This document shows, piece by piece, positions 24,467-35,885 of a DNA stretch of 64,000 nucleotides (the stretch's first letter is position 1; every line of letters starts with the position of its first letter). The notes below the pieces were generated by a model. The model did not search any database, had not been told where the DNA came from, and saw nothing but the letters and a program-made list of their open reading frames with translations. A program made the translations under genes and the position numbers. The DNA is taken from the NCBI GenBank assembly GCA_019925795.1, contig CM034301.1:47455783-47519782 (forward strand), written 5' to 3'. The DNA comes from Dendrobium chrysotoxum. Its lineage: Eukaryota; Streptophyta; Magnoliopsida; Asparagales; Orchidaceae.

Positions 24467-27400
24467 TTAATTCAAGGCAACAGATTTATGAACCAAAATG
24501 TTAGTTTTCATCCAAAGATCAAATGCTGCATAATCGTCGTCAGCTAAAGGAGAGCATGAGCTTTCATTGCAGTCTGCAAAATATTTTCCACTAACTCCAT
24601 TAACCTGTGGGTTTATAGCAATGTAGCATGTTGTGGATGCACCCTGTTTTCAAGAGAGAGAGAGAAGGATTAGTTATTTAATTCGTAAGTAGATTGGAAG
24701 TGAGAATTTGATAGGTAACTGGAACTTTTCTCTGGCAGAAGGTTACAAACCTGTGCTGTTGATTTGAGCAATTTTGATGCTAGGAAAAACACTAGGTCTG
24801 CATATATAGAATCAAATCACTTAGAATTAAAATTTTTTACTAGAAAGCTGCTTTAAGAAGCAGTAAAAAAGTAGTTTCAAACGAAGCCTTAGTTTGACTA
24901 TTATTTTCATGATGCTTTCTAACTGTGTTTCAGAAATTTATGCAATGTAAGTTATTTTTTATAAACATAATAGCTAAGTTATTTTTCTCACGGCACTTTC
25001 ACAATAAACTTTATAAAATACTATAACCGTCCCAAAAAGATCCTTAATTAAAAGCAAAAAGTGATTGCATTTAAGTCCTTAATTCAGCGTTAAGATGTTA
25101 ATGCAAAAATAATGGTAAGGTCTGCATGACATTCAAGATTAAAGTGAAGGACATACGTACCTGTGATCAAACCTCTATGATCTCTAATTATTCCAGTCTT
25201 TACAATCCCTGGATGAACGGAATTGATGGTTACATTGGCATTTCTTTCCTGAAGGATTCAAAGTAAATAAATTAAAAAAAGTACATAAGATTAGCAATAC
25301 ATAGATGGATACTATTTATAAACCTACTTTAAGCTGTCTTGCCATTTCCTTTGCATGCATTATGTTGGCCAGTTTCGATAGCGCATAAGCACGCGTCCCG
25401 TTGTAACTGCAGAAATAGACTATCATATATTTCTGGGAGATAATTAATCAGCTACTGAAGTTAAAAAAGTTTATAATCAGAATGGTAAAGTGATATTTTT
25501 TTCTAATTTTTTCTTCCAAGTTAAACTAAGTGCCACAATCAAGAGCTTTACAATGTTAAACTAAGGCTTCGTTTGGCACTCTTTTTTGCTGCTTCTTAAA
25601 GTAGCTTTTTAGTATAAAAAGCTGCTTTAAGAAGCAGTAAAAAAGTTGTTCCAAACAAAATCTAAGTGCCACAATGGAAACAAATTAAAGTCATGTTATC
25701 AGAGGAGGATAAGTTGAAAAAAAGAAAGAACCACAAGTCAAATCCAAAGCTTGGCCTTTGATTTTTTGAAGATTTCTAACTGTAAAAAGGAGTATATAAA
25801 ATGGAATTTTACTAAGACAACAAGCTACTAGAGAAAAACTAAAAGAAATGGGTTTAGCATCATTTTCCTCCATAGAGAATGTAATGTCATTACCAATTGG
25901 AGTTTTATAAAGGAAAATGAAATTCAAAGTCAATGGAATCACCTTAAACATGGACCTCCAGTTTAACACAAAAGATATAGAGGCATACACTTAGGAGTTA
26001 CAAAGGATTGGAGAAAGCACCATGCAAAGTAGTATACGGGATAGTTTTGAATGATAATAATCTATACCTATAGAAATAGAAAGTGATACAAATGATGAGT
26101 GATTAATTAAGAGTAAGTGGAAATCCACTTTAGAGAGCAACTCCACAAGTGAATAGAGATGATCTCCAAAGCTTCCTGACTTGAGAATATCATTGGATGT
26201 TGGGAGAGCACACCACATCTAAATGACCATAGTCAATAAGCTCTGACCAAGAAGCCAAGGGTAGCGTACGACCAAGCACAGTAGTGAGATGATAACATTA
26301 AATGCCATGAAATACCAGGAGTTCAAGAGCTAAGAATGAGATATGTTAGTGCATCACCAGGGAAAGGATAGTGCTAGGGCAAGAAGCCATTAAAGACATC
26401 AAGAGATAGGATTAATTAACTATAAAGCAGAAATGAGGCAATAATGAAAGGCAAGAGAGAGAAATACAAAGAGGCAATAGATCATGCATATTGGGAGGAG
26501 GATGAGGTGAAAGAACTTATCGCATCAAAATCATTTGATCTTTTCACGTTTTATGCATGATAACATAGCCATGAGTGGGATTAGTACAGTTCAATAGCAT
26601 TTGTTTAAATGCTTTAAGATTCAAGCTAAAAGGGAATCAAAATCACCCGATCTTAATACTCCAAGATTTTTGCTATCATTGAGCTTAGATCTGAATGAAG
26701 AACAGTATATCAACACATTACACATATGTCCTTTAGCATGCGTTTTATGTAAGTCAAACTTAATTCTTTCCCAATGTAGCTCTTCTATTCTAGATTACTT
26801 GAGATGCAACTAAAAGTTTTTGAGATAGAATTATCAGCTTTAGTTAAATAACCAAAGCTAATAGGCTATATTTTACCTGATTTATAATTAGGCTTCGTTT
26901 TGGACATCTTTCTTACTGCTTCTTAAAGCAGCTTTCTAGTACAAAATTTTTGTACTAGAAAGCTGCTTTAAGAAGCAATAAGAAAGCCATCCCAAACGAA
27001 GTCTTAGTAAACTTAAAACTTTATAACAAGATGAAGTTCATACCTTTTGGGTAGCAACATATCGTCAAATTTGAATCCTTCTTTGGCGACCCATCTATGA
27101 ATCACCGACGTCACATTGATTATTCGGCCAGGGACACTCGTCTTAGTTGCCGTTTCAACCAATTTTCCCAGCAAAAGCTTCGTCAATAAGTAATGACCTG
27201 TTATTTCTTAAACGATTATCTTGTAAGTAATTTATAGTATTTGCTTTTCTTCTATATCAAATAACAAAGATGATATATAGAAGTTAATATTAATTTCTAA
27301 ACATCATCTAATGGTGCATTTATTCCTTATTCATAAAAACTCCACTTCTTAGCATCCACTACGTACCCTACCATTGGACCTAGGGATTGGCTCCCTTAGT

Positions 27401-29058
27401 CTTCAGGTCTGAATGAGTAGTTTGTGCCACCCCAAAAAGGGAATCGTTTAGTTCTCTATGAGGTGTGTATGTGAATTAAAAATGAAGAATTTTCTATGAT
27501 AATTTTGGATATTGATCGAATCAATTCCTCAAAAAATATGAATAAAACACAATTTTTTTTAGTTGCAACTCTGAACACTATGTAGTAGAATAATATTAGT
27601 TGATTTATGTCTAATGTTTTTTATTTCCCAAAAAATAGGTCTAATGATTTTTTCAACTTATACAGAAAAAAAAAATTTATGCCTTCAGCTGTATGATATA
27701 ATATAATACCCTACTTTTTTTGAAAACAGGAAAGTCCAGGCTCTAAGCCATTAGAGTACAGGGGAACATGGTGGGCCCAGCCTAATGGACTGCCCATATT
27801 ATGCAAAACACAGTGCATTTTTGGCGCCATATTATCCCTTTCTATATGAACGTTTGTGATTTTTTTTTTTTTTGAGATTTTCAGACCAATTTAAATAAAT
27901 TTATGGATACATCACATACATAAATTTTAAACTCAAGATATCTTAATTGATAACCAAAGCACTCAACCAACAAATTAAAATGAGCTGCGTACCTTTGTGA
28001 AATTTGCGAACAACTTTAAAAATCTCTATTGATTAGTGAAAATAATAGCGGAAAAAAATAAATAAGGAAGAAAGTGCCTCATGCTGATAAGCTTCCCAAT
28101 TTTGCTAGGTTAATAAATAAGGTACTCTCATGCTTGAAGAGTTAACATTGATAAAATAACATTAAACTGTAGCCCATATTGATATGTTGGTTAGGAGTAG
28201 GGGTAGAATCACGTTAAACTGAGGGTGGGCAATTTCAAAAATTTGCTGCCCTGCCTAAAAAAATTTGTTTGTCCTGTCTTAAAGGGTCATGTCCACATCT
28301 ACTCCCGGTCCAATTCACGTAGGCCCAACCACTTGTTGTTTCTCGTGTGCACTGTTTTTTCTATGTCGTGTGCAATGTTTTTGCTCTTTTGGACTTCGTT
28401 TCCGCTGCAACCCACTAAAATTCCTCGCCGTCTACAATTCTCTAAACGCCTACCACCGGCTTTGCCCACCCTCAAAAGTAAAGCCGGTTCTGCCCTTAGT
28501 TTGGAGCTTAAATTGTTAACCAATAGATCTTGAGTTTGAAGCTCGCATATGTGATGCGTGTGTAAATTTATATTTAACTTACTAAAAAGTCCCCTAAAAA
28601 TTAAAAAAAAAAACGCGTATTTTAAATTTCTTTTTATAGGATCAAAATTTTAGAAGCATGAACCGCAGCCTGCGGTGGCCAATCGTTGAAATAAGATTCT
28701 GGGTGACTTCTGAAATAAATAAATTTCAAAATTTTAAATTTTTTTTAATGGGAAAATTGCATGGACATCAGGGAAAGTAATTACCCAAGTAATTTGTAGC
28801 GAATGTCATCTCGAACTTCTCCTCCGTCAGCTGAAAACTTCGACAAAGCTTCCCGGCATTATTTCTGCATGACGATGAACATTAAGAAAATTCACAAAAC
28901 GCATCAAAGACAAAATTAATTAACTGCAAAAAAACCAAATCACTTTATTTCCAACTTTATTAATAAAAAAAAATAGTACAATATATAAAGCCATGGTAAG
29001 CATCACACTATTTTAGAACATTTCATATAAAGTAAAAATATATTAGTTTAATAAACAT

Positions 29059-29101
<43 letters not shown>

Positions 29102-29906
29102 TACATGAGGATATTGAGTGGTAGACCAAGGCTAAGAAAGTTAGAACAGAAGTTTTGTATGGAAGCAAAAGAACTAAGGTCCATCTCCATCACAATGATC
29201 TCAGCTCCCGGGCTCTCCCTTTTTATCCTCTTCTTTACTTCTCCAGCTTTCTTCAAATCCCTCGCTGGCATCACCAACCTCACCCCTCTCTTTGCTAGCA
29301 CTCTTGCTGTCTCCGCTCCAATCCCTGAAGTGGCCCCTATAAGTTATATTAAATTAATTAGATAATTTACTTAGTAAAAGTTACACTTTAATTATAATCC
29401 ATGCATGATGACCATCTTAATTAGCTCTCGAGCTTCCTTCAAATTAGAATCTCACTAACGAATGGTCGTCGTAGTGAGATTTTCTATTAACGATCAAGGC
29501 AAAACTTTAAAAATAATCTTATAAAATAATCCATTTCATTAAAAAAATAACTTTAAAAACTTCATTTTTAAAAATATTTTCATTGTGATTTTCTTGTTAA
29601 AAAATTATTTTAGACCGTTGTTCTAAAAATCTTACCTTCATAAAATTAACAGGCGTACTGACCTGTGATAATGGCTGTGAGATGAGAAGGAGAGATGCCT
29701 TCTGTAACTTGCTCCGCAGTGGACTTAGAACCAAATCCATTAGGCCCTGCAATGCCCATAATATACCTCAATGCATCAGTGATGCTGAACTCCAACTTAG
29801 ACCAAATATAACAACCAAACACCAATCTGGAAATCCATTTCATGAAGCTGATCATAGCTATCTGCATCACAGTAAACTCATCAACCACAAAGCACTTAAT
29901 CACCAT
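24467..29906 (-). CDS. Short-chain dehydrogenase/reductase, TIC32-like (WW-domain oxidoreductase/retinol dehydrogenase-like group)
   Basis: Eight exons join in phase with GT-AG borders: 29663-29906, 29105-29336, 28785-28864, 27044-27197, 25328-25406, 25161-25248, 24751-24797 and 24467-24643, giving 366 residues and a TAA stop. The Rossmann NAD(P)-binding motif TGATSGIG is at 81-88 (split by intron 1), NNAG at 160-163, and the catalytic residues are S216 (NVTSVIH), Y244 and K248 (YALSK). The N terminus (GFGSKSTAEQVTEG) and the C terminus (GKYFADCNE) match plant TIC32-like SDRs; TIC32 itself is a calmodulin- and NADPH-binding redox sensor of the plastid inner envelope. Location and substrate of this paralogue are inferred. 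The start is uncertain: in-frame ATGs at 29906, 29843 and 29759; I prefer 29906, the first in frame after a TATA-like site. Introns hold Tourist MITEs and a (CT)n tract. Confidence 0.92.
24827..24888. mobile_element. Tourist-like MITE, right arm only, in SDR intron 6
   Basis: ACTAGAAAGCTGCTTTAAG through CAAACGAAGCC, ending before TTA, is the right half of the hairpin element seen complete at 26891-27003. Confidence 0.7.
25565..25662. mobile_element. Tourist-like MITE (98 bp) in SDR intron 4
   Basis: Starts GGCTTCGTTTGG and ends CCAAACAAAATC, flanked by TAA on both sides, a 3-bp duplication as produced by PIF/Harbinger elements. The two arms (GCTGCTTCTTAAAGTAGC and GCTGCTTTAAGAAGCAG) pair into a long hairpin. 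Confidence 0.8.
25669..26880. other. SDR intron 4 between the two MITEs
   Basis: No exon or gene recognised; short open frames here are AT-rich and unlike any family I know. Confidence 0.4.
26891..27003. mobile_element. Tourist-like MITE (113 bp), near-perfect hairpin, in SDR intron 4
   Basis: Starts GGCTTCGTTTTGGACATC and ends CCCAAACGAAGTC, flanked by TTA on both sides. The arms meet at GTACAAAATTTTTGTAC, so almost the whole element folds into one stem. Confidence 0.88.
27198..28784. other. SDR intron 3, no gene
   Basis: AT-rich. A less AT-rich patch at 28240-28510 (GGGCAATTTC ... GGCCCAACC ... AAAGCCGGTTCTGCCC) resembles the GGGTGGGC-type arms of foldback repeats, but no ends could be set. 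Confidence 0.4.
29062..29099. repeat. (GA)n microsatellite next to a splice donor
   Basis: About 19 GA units. On the gene strand it is (CT)n and begins 6 nt inside SDR intron 2, whose donor reads GTACAT. Confidence 0.95.
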
Positions 29907-29964
29907 CCTCTCCCTTCTTCTATTCTTATTCCCATTTATATATCTTTGTACGAGTTTCACATGC

Positions 29965-29990
29965 CATGCATGATAATAGCTTATATAAGC
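29965..29990 (-). promoter_or_regulatory. Possible SDR core promoter: TATA-like site and RY motif
   Basis: On the minus strand CTTATATAAGC (29980-29990) is a good TATA box about 75-80 bp before the ATG at 29906, followed by CATGCATG (29965-29972), the core of the RY element bound by B3 factors. If real, the in-frame ATG at 29993 lies upstream of transcription and is not used. A short upstream frame starting at about 29938 would overlap the 29906 ATG. Confidence 0.4.
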
Positions 29991-29993
29991 CAA

Positions 29994-31368
29994 ACTAATT
30001 ATGAGGTGGGTCTAAAGTAGGTCTGCCAAAAAAGTTTTTCGTTTGCGATTGCGAACCGATCGTGTTCGGATCAGTAAAAAACTCTTATTATATTTTGTTC
30101 GTTAAGTGAGTGAGCTGAAATTGAACCATTTGTTTTGTGCTCTTTTTCTTAATGAACTAAACAGTACAAGTAGAGCTTTGATTTGATCGTGTTGGACTCG
30201 TTATTAATTTATATATATATTCAAAATCGGCTCATATTGGCTTAAAAATGAAAGAGCTGAACAAAGCAAGATCTTCACAAACAGTTTCGCAAAAACTCGC
30301 AACTTAATCTAAAGGCTAATTAACGGGAATAGCCAGTAGCAGAAGTGAAGCTTGACTTGTCGACCTTGAGAGAGAGGCTGGGAGTTCAAACCTGTGGGCC
30401 TATTGGTTCTCAAATTGGCAGGCAGAGCGTATGATTCCTGCCGAAGTGGTCGCCAGCAGAGCTGGGATTAATTCTGCAGCGCAACTTGACTACTTGAGAA
30501 GAGGAATTAGAAAAAAGAATCTAAGATTAAGCTATATGTATTGCATTGCGAATCTGAATTTTGAAAATAGAAGGAAAATTAATCAAGTTATAATTTCTAC
30601 AGGTCCTGATCATGATCAGAGAATTTTATTTAAGCTTATAAGTTTATGAAAAATTCTTTGTGTTAATGATTAATGAAATCTATAGCAAATGCAATGCTGA
30701 TTATATCTCAAGAATTTTCTAGAAAAACTTCCTTCTTTGTGACAATGCATCCATGCAAATAGAATTTAATTATGTACGCATAAAATAAAGTTGATGACAA
30801 ATATATATTAATTTGAATGGATGTAAATACAACTTCTATGGGTAAAACAAAGTAATTATAAATAATTTTTGTGTGGTGATAAATAATTTCTTATATTTGC
30901 TCAAACCTATTAGAATGTGATAGATGAAATAAAGCTTATATCCGATTTTTTAATATATATATATATAATCTATTAGGGAAAGATAAAACATAACAGATTG
31001 AAATTAAACTGAAATAAAACAACAGATTTTTTTTTTTTTTTTAAATTTCTTTGTGTTTGGTCATCTTGTTATGAAACTGTGTGTCTGTGTAGCTGTCCCG
31101 ACAAAATAGATTAAAGCTAGCAATCTCCAGGGGCTCAAAATTTTCAATGCACGGCAAAAAGAACCGACCAGCTTTTAAACTTTGGGTCAAATCACAGTAA
31201 AAAACGTACGTTAAAATCACAGCATGGGGACTTCAGGGCAAGCTGATTCGGCAATAAGTGAACGGCATACCAGCCATGCAAAACAAAAGACCTCAGCCTC
31301 ATAACACAACATAAATTTTCTCCACACAGAATGAAAAACTTTTCTGATCGATCAATATCATCATTACT
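29994..31368. other. Intergenic region upstream of the SDR gene
   Basis: No gene recognised. 30030-30310 contains phrases (GCGAACCGATCGTG, GAGTGAGCTGAAATTG, AAAGAGCTGAAC) like a decayed copy of the GAGCTC-rich foldback type at 1872-2552. A short open stretch at 30431-30649 has no family resemblance. Confidence 0.35.
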
Positions 31369-31638
31369 CACTACTAAAAATATATATTTTTCGCAGCATT
31401 TATTAGCAGCAAATTAAATATCGCTGCTATAGACCGGATACAGCAGCGGTATTAAACTACTTCTTTATATTATTAATTCGCAATTCGTGCGAAAATTAGG
31501 CGCGAAATCGAAAATAAACCGCAAATGGCTAATAATCCCTAGCCCTAACTCATTCTATACGTCTTCCCCACCTCTCTCTCGAGCGATCTCCTCCAAGCGC
31601 GACACGATCCGCCTCCTCCCCAACCGTTAACGACGGCA

Positions 31639-31788
31639 ATGCTAATCTCCTCCGCGAGCGACCTCCATCCTCCGCAGCCGCCTCCTCCCCAACCATCTAC
31701 GACGCCGAGGCTGACGCCAAATCCGACGCTGGCGACGAAGCCGACGCCGACACCAACACCAACGCCGACGCAGCTACTTCCCTTCTAA
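31639..31788 (+). CDS. Small Pro/Thr-rich open frame inside the CACTA element
   Basis: ATG at 31639, about 49 codons, with a reiterated ACG-CCG-ACA-CCA tail giving a Thr-Pro run. I do not recognise it. It could be a 5' exon of the element's own transcript or a chance frame in a GC-rich patch. Confidence 0.2.
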   Translation: MLISSASDLHPPQPPPPQPSTTPRLTPNPTLATKPTPTPTPTPTQLLPF

Positions 31789-31860
31789 CAAAAACTTTGC
31801 CATTCTGATCGTTCGCCGCTCTCTTCTTCTCCTTTTACTTCTTGAATCATACCTAAAATT

Positions 31861-32474
31861 AGGGGTGTCAACTTTTGACACGACACGAAAACCCGACTCG
31901 AACCCGACCCGGAATTTTCGGGTTTGACCCGACCCGTTTCTCAAACGGGTCAAGTTCGGGTTGACCCGGCGGGTTGCCGGGTCAACCCGATAACCCGTTT
32001 AATTTAAAAAAAACCAAAATTTCAGCCTTTCCCGCGCCTGCTGCCCGCTGCCCAGCGCGCCCGCGCCCGCTGCCCGCGCCCGCTGCCCCACTGCCCTGCC
32101 GCGCGCCCGCGCCCGCTGCCGCGTGTCCGAGCCAGCTGCCCAGCTGCCCCGCGCCCGCTGCCCCGCAGCGCGCCCGCGCCCGCGCACGCTGCCGCGTGTC
32201 CGCGCCCGCTGCCCCGCTGCCCTGCCGCGCGCCCGCGCCCGCTGCCCCGCTGCCCCGCCGCGCGCCCGGGCCCGCTGCCCGCGCCCCCCGCTTCCTCGCT
32301 GTCGCGCGGCTTCCCGTGTCGGGTCGGGTCAACCCGGCAACTCGCCGGGTCGGGTCCGGGTTCAGATTTTCGACCCGTTTTCCTACCCGGGTCGGGTTAG
32401 GATCGACCCATTTGTAACGCGGGTCATTCCGGGTTCGACCCGAACCCGACCCGTGACCCGAAATTGACACCCCT
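31861..32474. mobile_element. GC-rich foldback element nested in the CACTA transposon
   Basis: Left end AGGGGTGTCAACTTTTGAC, right end AAATTGACACCCCT, with arms made of inverted GGGTTCGGGTCGGGT-like sequence. The flanks are a perfect 10-bp duplication, ACCTAAAATT (31851-31860 and 32475-32484), suggesting a Mutator-like mechanism. The core (32030-32300) is an extremely GC-rich reiteration of CGCGCCCGCTGCCC. Frames across it encode Ala/Arg/Pro runs with no family match and are repeat by-products. Confidence 0.88.
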
Positions 32475-32484
32475 ACCTAAAATT

Positions 32485-33743
32485 AAGCAAACATTGAGTA
32501 ATATTTATATTAGTTTTTTTTTCTTCATTTGTGTGCTGATCTTCTTGTTATTTTTTTCCGGTAATCTATATTTTTAGATCTTCTTGTTGTTTTATTTTTA
32601 CTTGGTGATTTGAATTTGGTCTTACCTAATTCCTAACGTTAAGGAGAGGGGAAAATTATTGCATGATTGGTTTAGTTTTAAAACTTGAATGAGAGGATAT
32701 TAGGAAGATTTATTCGGCGACTATTGGTACTGTTGTGATTTATTGGCCATGAAACAGCAAAATTATTATTCATGTAAACAGTAAACTTTATTGGCCTCCT
32801 TCACACTCCTCCAAACTCTTTCCACAAAATCTATCCCAATCCTATTCTAACATCCATTCAAATCAAAAACTAAAATCACCCTTAATGCGTGACTACTCTC
32901 TCCTATACGAAACAGATGAACAAAGAAAGTAGAGAATTGAAAACAAGTGCAAAAGAAAAGATTGGAAGAGTTTAAATAAATAAAAATAAAAATTAATGAA
33001 AGTTAAAGGAAAAAACCCAACTAGATTCTACATAATTGCTTATCTCCAACAAGGTAGTGTAGGTTCTACGATGTATTCACTCAAGAAATTTAAAATCATC
33101 TTCAAAGACAACAATATAGTTAAGGTTTGATAGTTTACTACAATTCAAGTATAAGATGTCGATTAAAATTGTGTCAATTGGCAAATTGTGTCGTGCATAG
33201 GTCCAAGCTGTAGGAATTAAAACCCCCATTCAAAATAATTTGAATATTATTACATACCATCAGTTGTAATTATTACCATTAAAATGAGAGTTATTTTTGT
33301 GAGTAAATATACTACAAGCGCATGACATAACTAAGATCTAATCTCCTTTTATATAATATTGAAAATCACAATAATTTTTTTTCTTAGTAAATATAACTTG
33401 AATTGTATATGCAAGTACATTAGATTGTCAATAAAATAACTTGGCGTTATACTTCATATAGGTGTTGACCTGTAGCCCATGACATAACTGGCTCCCACTA
33501 ACCCACGTATCTCACAAACACTGGTACTGTTGTGCTTTTGGTGATTTGAATTTGGTCTTACCATATCCAATAATTTGGTCTTTGTAGGTTTTTGGTTATT
33601 TGGTCAAGCAAAAATCACATGCACCTGTTGAGTATTGTAAATTCAAGATAGCTATTAGTAGCATTCAGTTGTTATAAGTTAACTTGATATGATGGCTTAT
33701 GTTTATTGTCAATGCTTTCTTAATTATTGTCAATGATTAAAAA
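32485..33743. other. CACTA interior without coding sequence
   Basis: AT-rich. No TNP2/transposase catalytic region recognised. CTTTATTGGCCTCC and similar phrases may be former intron. Confidence 0.4.
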
Positions 33744-34217
33744 TTGCAGTTCAATTTTAAAATGAATAAGAGTTGGATAACCAAGTCAAGATGGAGTCAT
33801 GAATACAACAAAGGAGTTGAAGATTTTTTAGATTTTGCTGGTCGTAGTAAGAATCTATCAGGAAAGATATTATGCCCATGTAAATTATGCATCAACAGAT
33901 ACTTTTATTCAATACAAGATGTTAAGGAACACATTATCACCAATGGATTCTTTACGGGATATATTGTTTGGAATCGACATGGGGAGGATCATCAAGTTGT
34001 TGTTAGAGGTACAGAAAATGAAGGTGTTAGTATGTCTGATTTTGAATCACAAACTACTCAAATCGAGGAACCATATATAGATGATATCGAAGGATTGTTG
34101 AGGGATACATTTGCTCCAATCAATGAATCGATTAACTTAGTTGATCATCATGAAAATTTTACTCAAGATTCAAATAAACAAGATGATAAACAAATTTGCA
34201 TACTAAACCGCTGCTAA
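33744..34217 (+). pseudogene. CACTA transposase-associated domain (Transpos_assoc) exon, truncated
   Basis: Preceded by a splice-acceptor-like TTGCAG at 33750; the natural start is probably MNKSW at 33762. The residues W, R, Y, GV..F, then CPCKLCIN, VKEHIITNGF and WNRHGE are the conserved core of the transposase-associated domain at the N terminus of plant CACTA TNP2-type proteins. An acidic tail follows and the frame runs into the 3' subterminal repeats at about 34200 and stops at 34217. The Transposase_21 catalytic domain that should follow is deleted. Confidence 0.8.
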
Positions 34218-34910
34218 AGCCTTTCCAGCGAACGCAAATACAGCGTATGTGCAGCGGTTTTTAAACCGCTGCAAAAAAATTTGCAGGTGTTTAAACCGCT
34301 GCTATAGGTTACAACAAGTGCTGTGAAAGCCTGATTTTTTGATAGTGACTGTATAGCTTGTCCCTCTTTCTTCTTCTGTATGCCTTCTGTTGACCTTGTT
34401 TTAGGTCAGACCCAGGCTTTGGGTCAACCTAGTTGACCAGGTCAACTTGAGTTGACCCAATAGGCCTTAATGGGTCTATTCAAGCTCTAGTCAAAACCAA
34501 ACTCAGTCCAGGGCTCTCCAAGCCCTATTTCCTCCTCCACTAGGCTCAGTGGGTCAAGCCTGACCCATTGGGCCCAGGTCTTGGTCCTGGGTCAACCTGG
34601 TTGACCAGGTTGACCCATATAGACCCTAATGTGTCTAAATCGACCCAAATTAATTTCAAATCAAACCTTTACCCATTCCTTGACCCATGGACCAAATCCC
34701 CTCATCTTGTGGGTCTATTTGACTAGGTTGACCAAGTCAATGGTTGACTTGGTCAACCCAAGTCAATAATGGGTCAATATGACCCATTAAGAGCCATTTA
34801 AAGCTCTAATTCTTTCCTAATCCATTAAAAACTCAAGACCACGGCCTAATAACCTTGCTTTCCCGCCTAATTGAGCCTAGGACAGATCCTAGCCGTCCAT
34901 CATGAGCATT

Positions 34911-34930
34911 GGGCCTTTAAATAGGGAGAT
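34911..34930 (+). promoter_or_regulatory. TATA-like box in the putative LTR
   Basis: TTTAAATAGGGAGATTAGGG, about 530 bp after the putative LTR start, followed by a C/T-rich leader, looks like the U3/R border of a plant LTR. Confidence 0.4.
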
Positions 34931-35739
34931 TAGGGCTTGTGTGAAAAAAAACCTTGGTTCTTTCCCACACCCTAGCTTCCAAAAGCCCAAGCTTTGGTCT
35001 TTCGAAATCCCAAAGACATCCCCCTACCCTTCTCGACCTAGCTCCACCGCCAGACCCTCGCCGGTGGCGGGATTTCCCTAATTAGGCGTCTAAGTCGTTT
35101 TCTGTTTGATCCGGATGTTGGGAGCTCCTGATTCCTTCTACAACATTATACGAGGACAATCCACAAATTCAACAAGCCCTTTTACGGTCTAATCCGTCCA
35201 TAAACCAAGGTATAGTCCTTAACCCTAGCTAGAAACACCTAGATCTAAATAACTTTCTATACAACGCGATTCAAGCCATGAGGTTGTTTCCACACGATTT
35301 CTGTTCATGTTTTTAGTATAGGTTTAAAATTTTGCTCGTTTTCGTTCACCCGATCGAAAGAAATCGCCAAAAAATGAGTTAGGGCTCGGGTTCGGTCTCT
35401 TATTCGCTAGGGGGTGATCTGGGCTGTTGATCTCTTAATCAACGGTCGAGAATCCGCCATTCCGCGGTCTGGGCTAACCGCAGACATTGATCCCGCGGTT
35501 CTGCGGTTCGTCCGGCGAGATCACAGCCGTTGGCTTCGAACCGCGGGCGATCGGACAGTCACGGGAGTCGTCCGACGTGGTTTAGTGGCCGGCACTGATT
35601 CCGGCGCCGTGGCAATCATTGCCAATAATTGCGCGGTGGCGCAATCATTGGCAATGATTGGTAAAACCGCGTTCGCGGTTTGCTCTGACCAATCCGGGCC
35701 CGACAGCTGTCCCGCCGCCGCCGCCGGAAAATAATATTT

Positions 35740-35852
35740 AATTTAATTAATTTTTATTTTTTTAATACCTTTTTTTTTAGAATAAAAAAAATCCAGAAAC
35801 TTTTTTTTAAATTATTAATAATAATAATAATATTATTAATAGTATTATTTAT

Positions 35853-35885
<33 letters not shown>

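Larger units (their letters stand above)
31369..34347 (+). mobile_element. CACTA (En/Spm-type) DNA transposon, internally deleted
   Basis: Starts CACTACTAAAAATATA and ends TTTTTTGATAGTG, the inverse of CACTATCAAAAAA, so both ends carry CACTA termini. ACT flanks both sides (31366-31368 and 34348-34350), the 3-bp duplication expected of this superfamily. Subterminal repeats of AACCGCTGC(T/A)/GCAGCGGTT crowd both ends (31396-31452 and 34205-34310). Only a transposase-associated domain is left inside; the catalytic transposase is absent, so the element depends on a partner. A second element is nested at 31861-32474. Confidence 0.9.

Noticed and set aside
28225..28533. About 100-codon open frames on both strands in SDR intron 3
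   Set aside because: Opposite-strand overlap and repeat-like GGGCAA/GCCCTGCC words suggest a foldback remnant.
30431..30649. 72-codon open frame upstream of the SDR gene
   Set aside because: No start context, no homology I recognise, and it ends in AT-rich sequence.
31974..32470. Ala/Arg/Pro-rich open frames of 110-162 codons on both strands
   Set aside because: They fall in the CGCGCCCGCTGCCC reiteration of the foldback element and are open on both strands in several frames, as expected of GC-rich repeats.
35414..35734. 106-codon open frame in the putative solo LTR
   Set aside because: Located in a GC-richer leader with CGATCG/GCGGTT repetition; no domain recognised.
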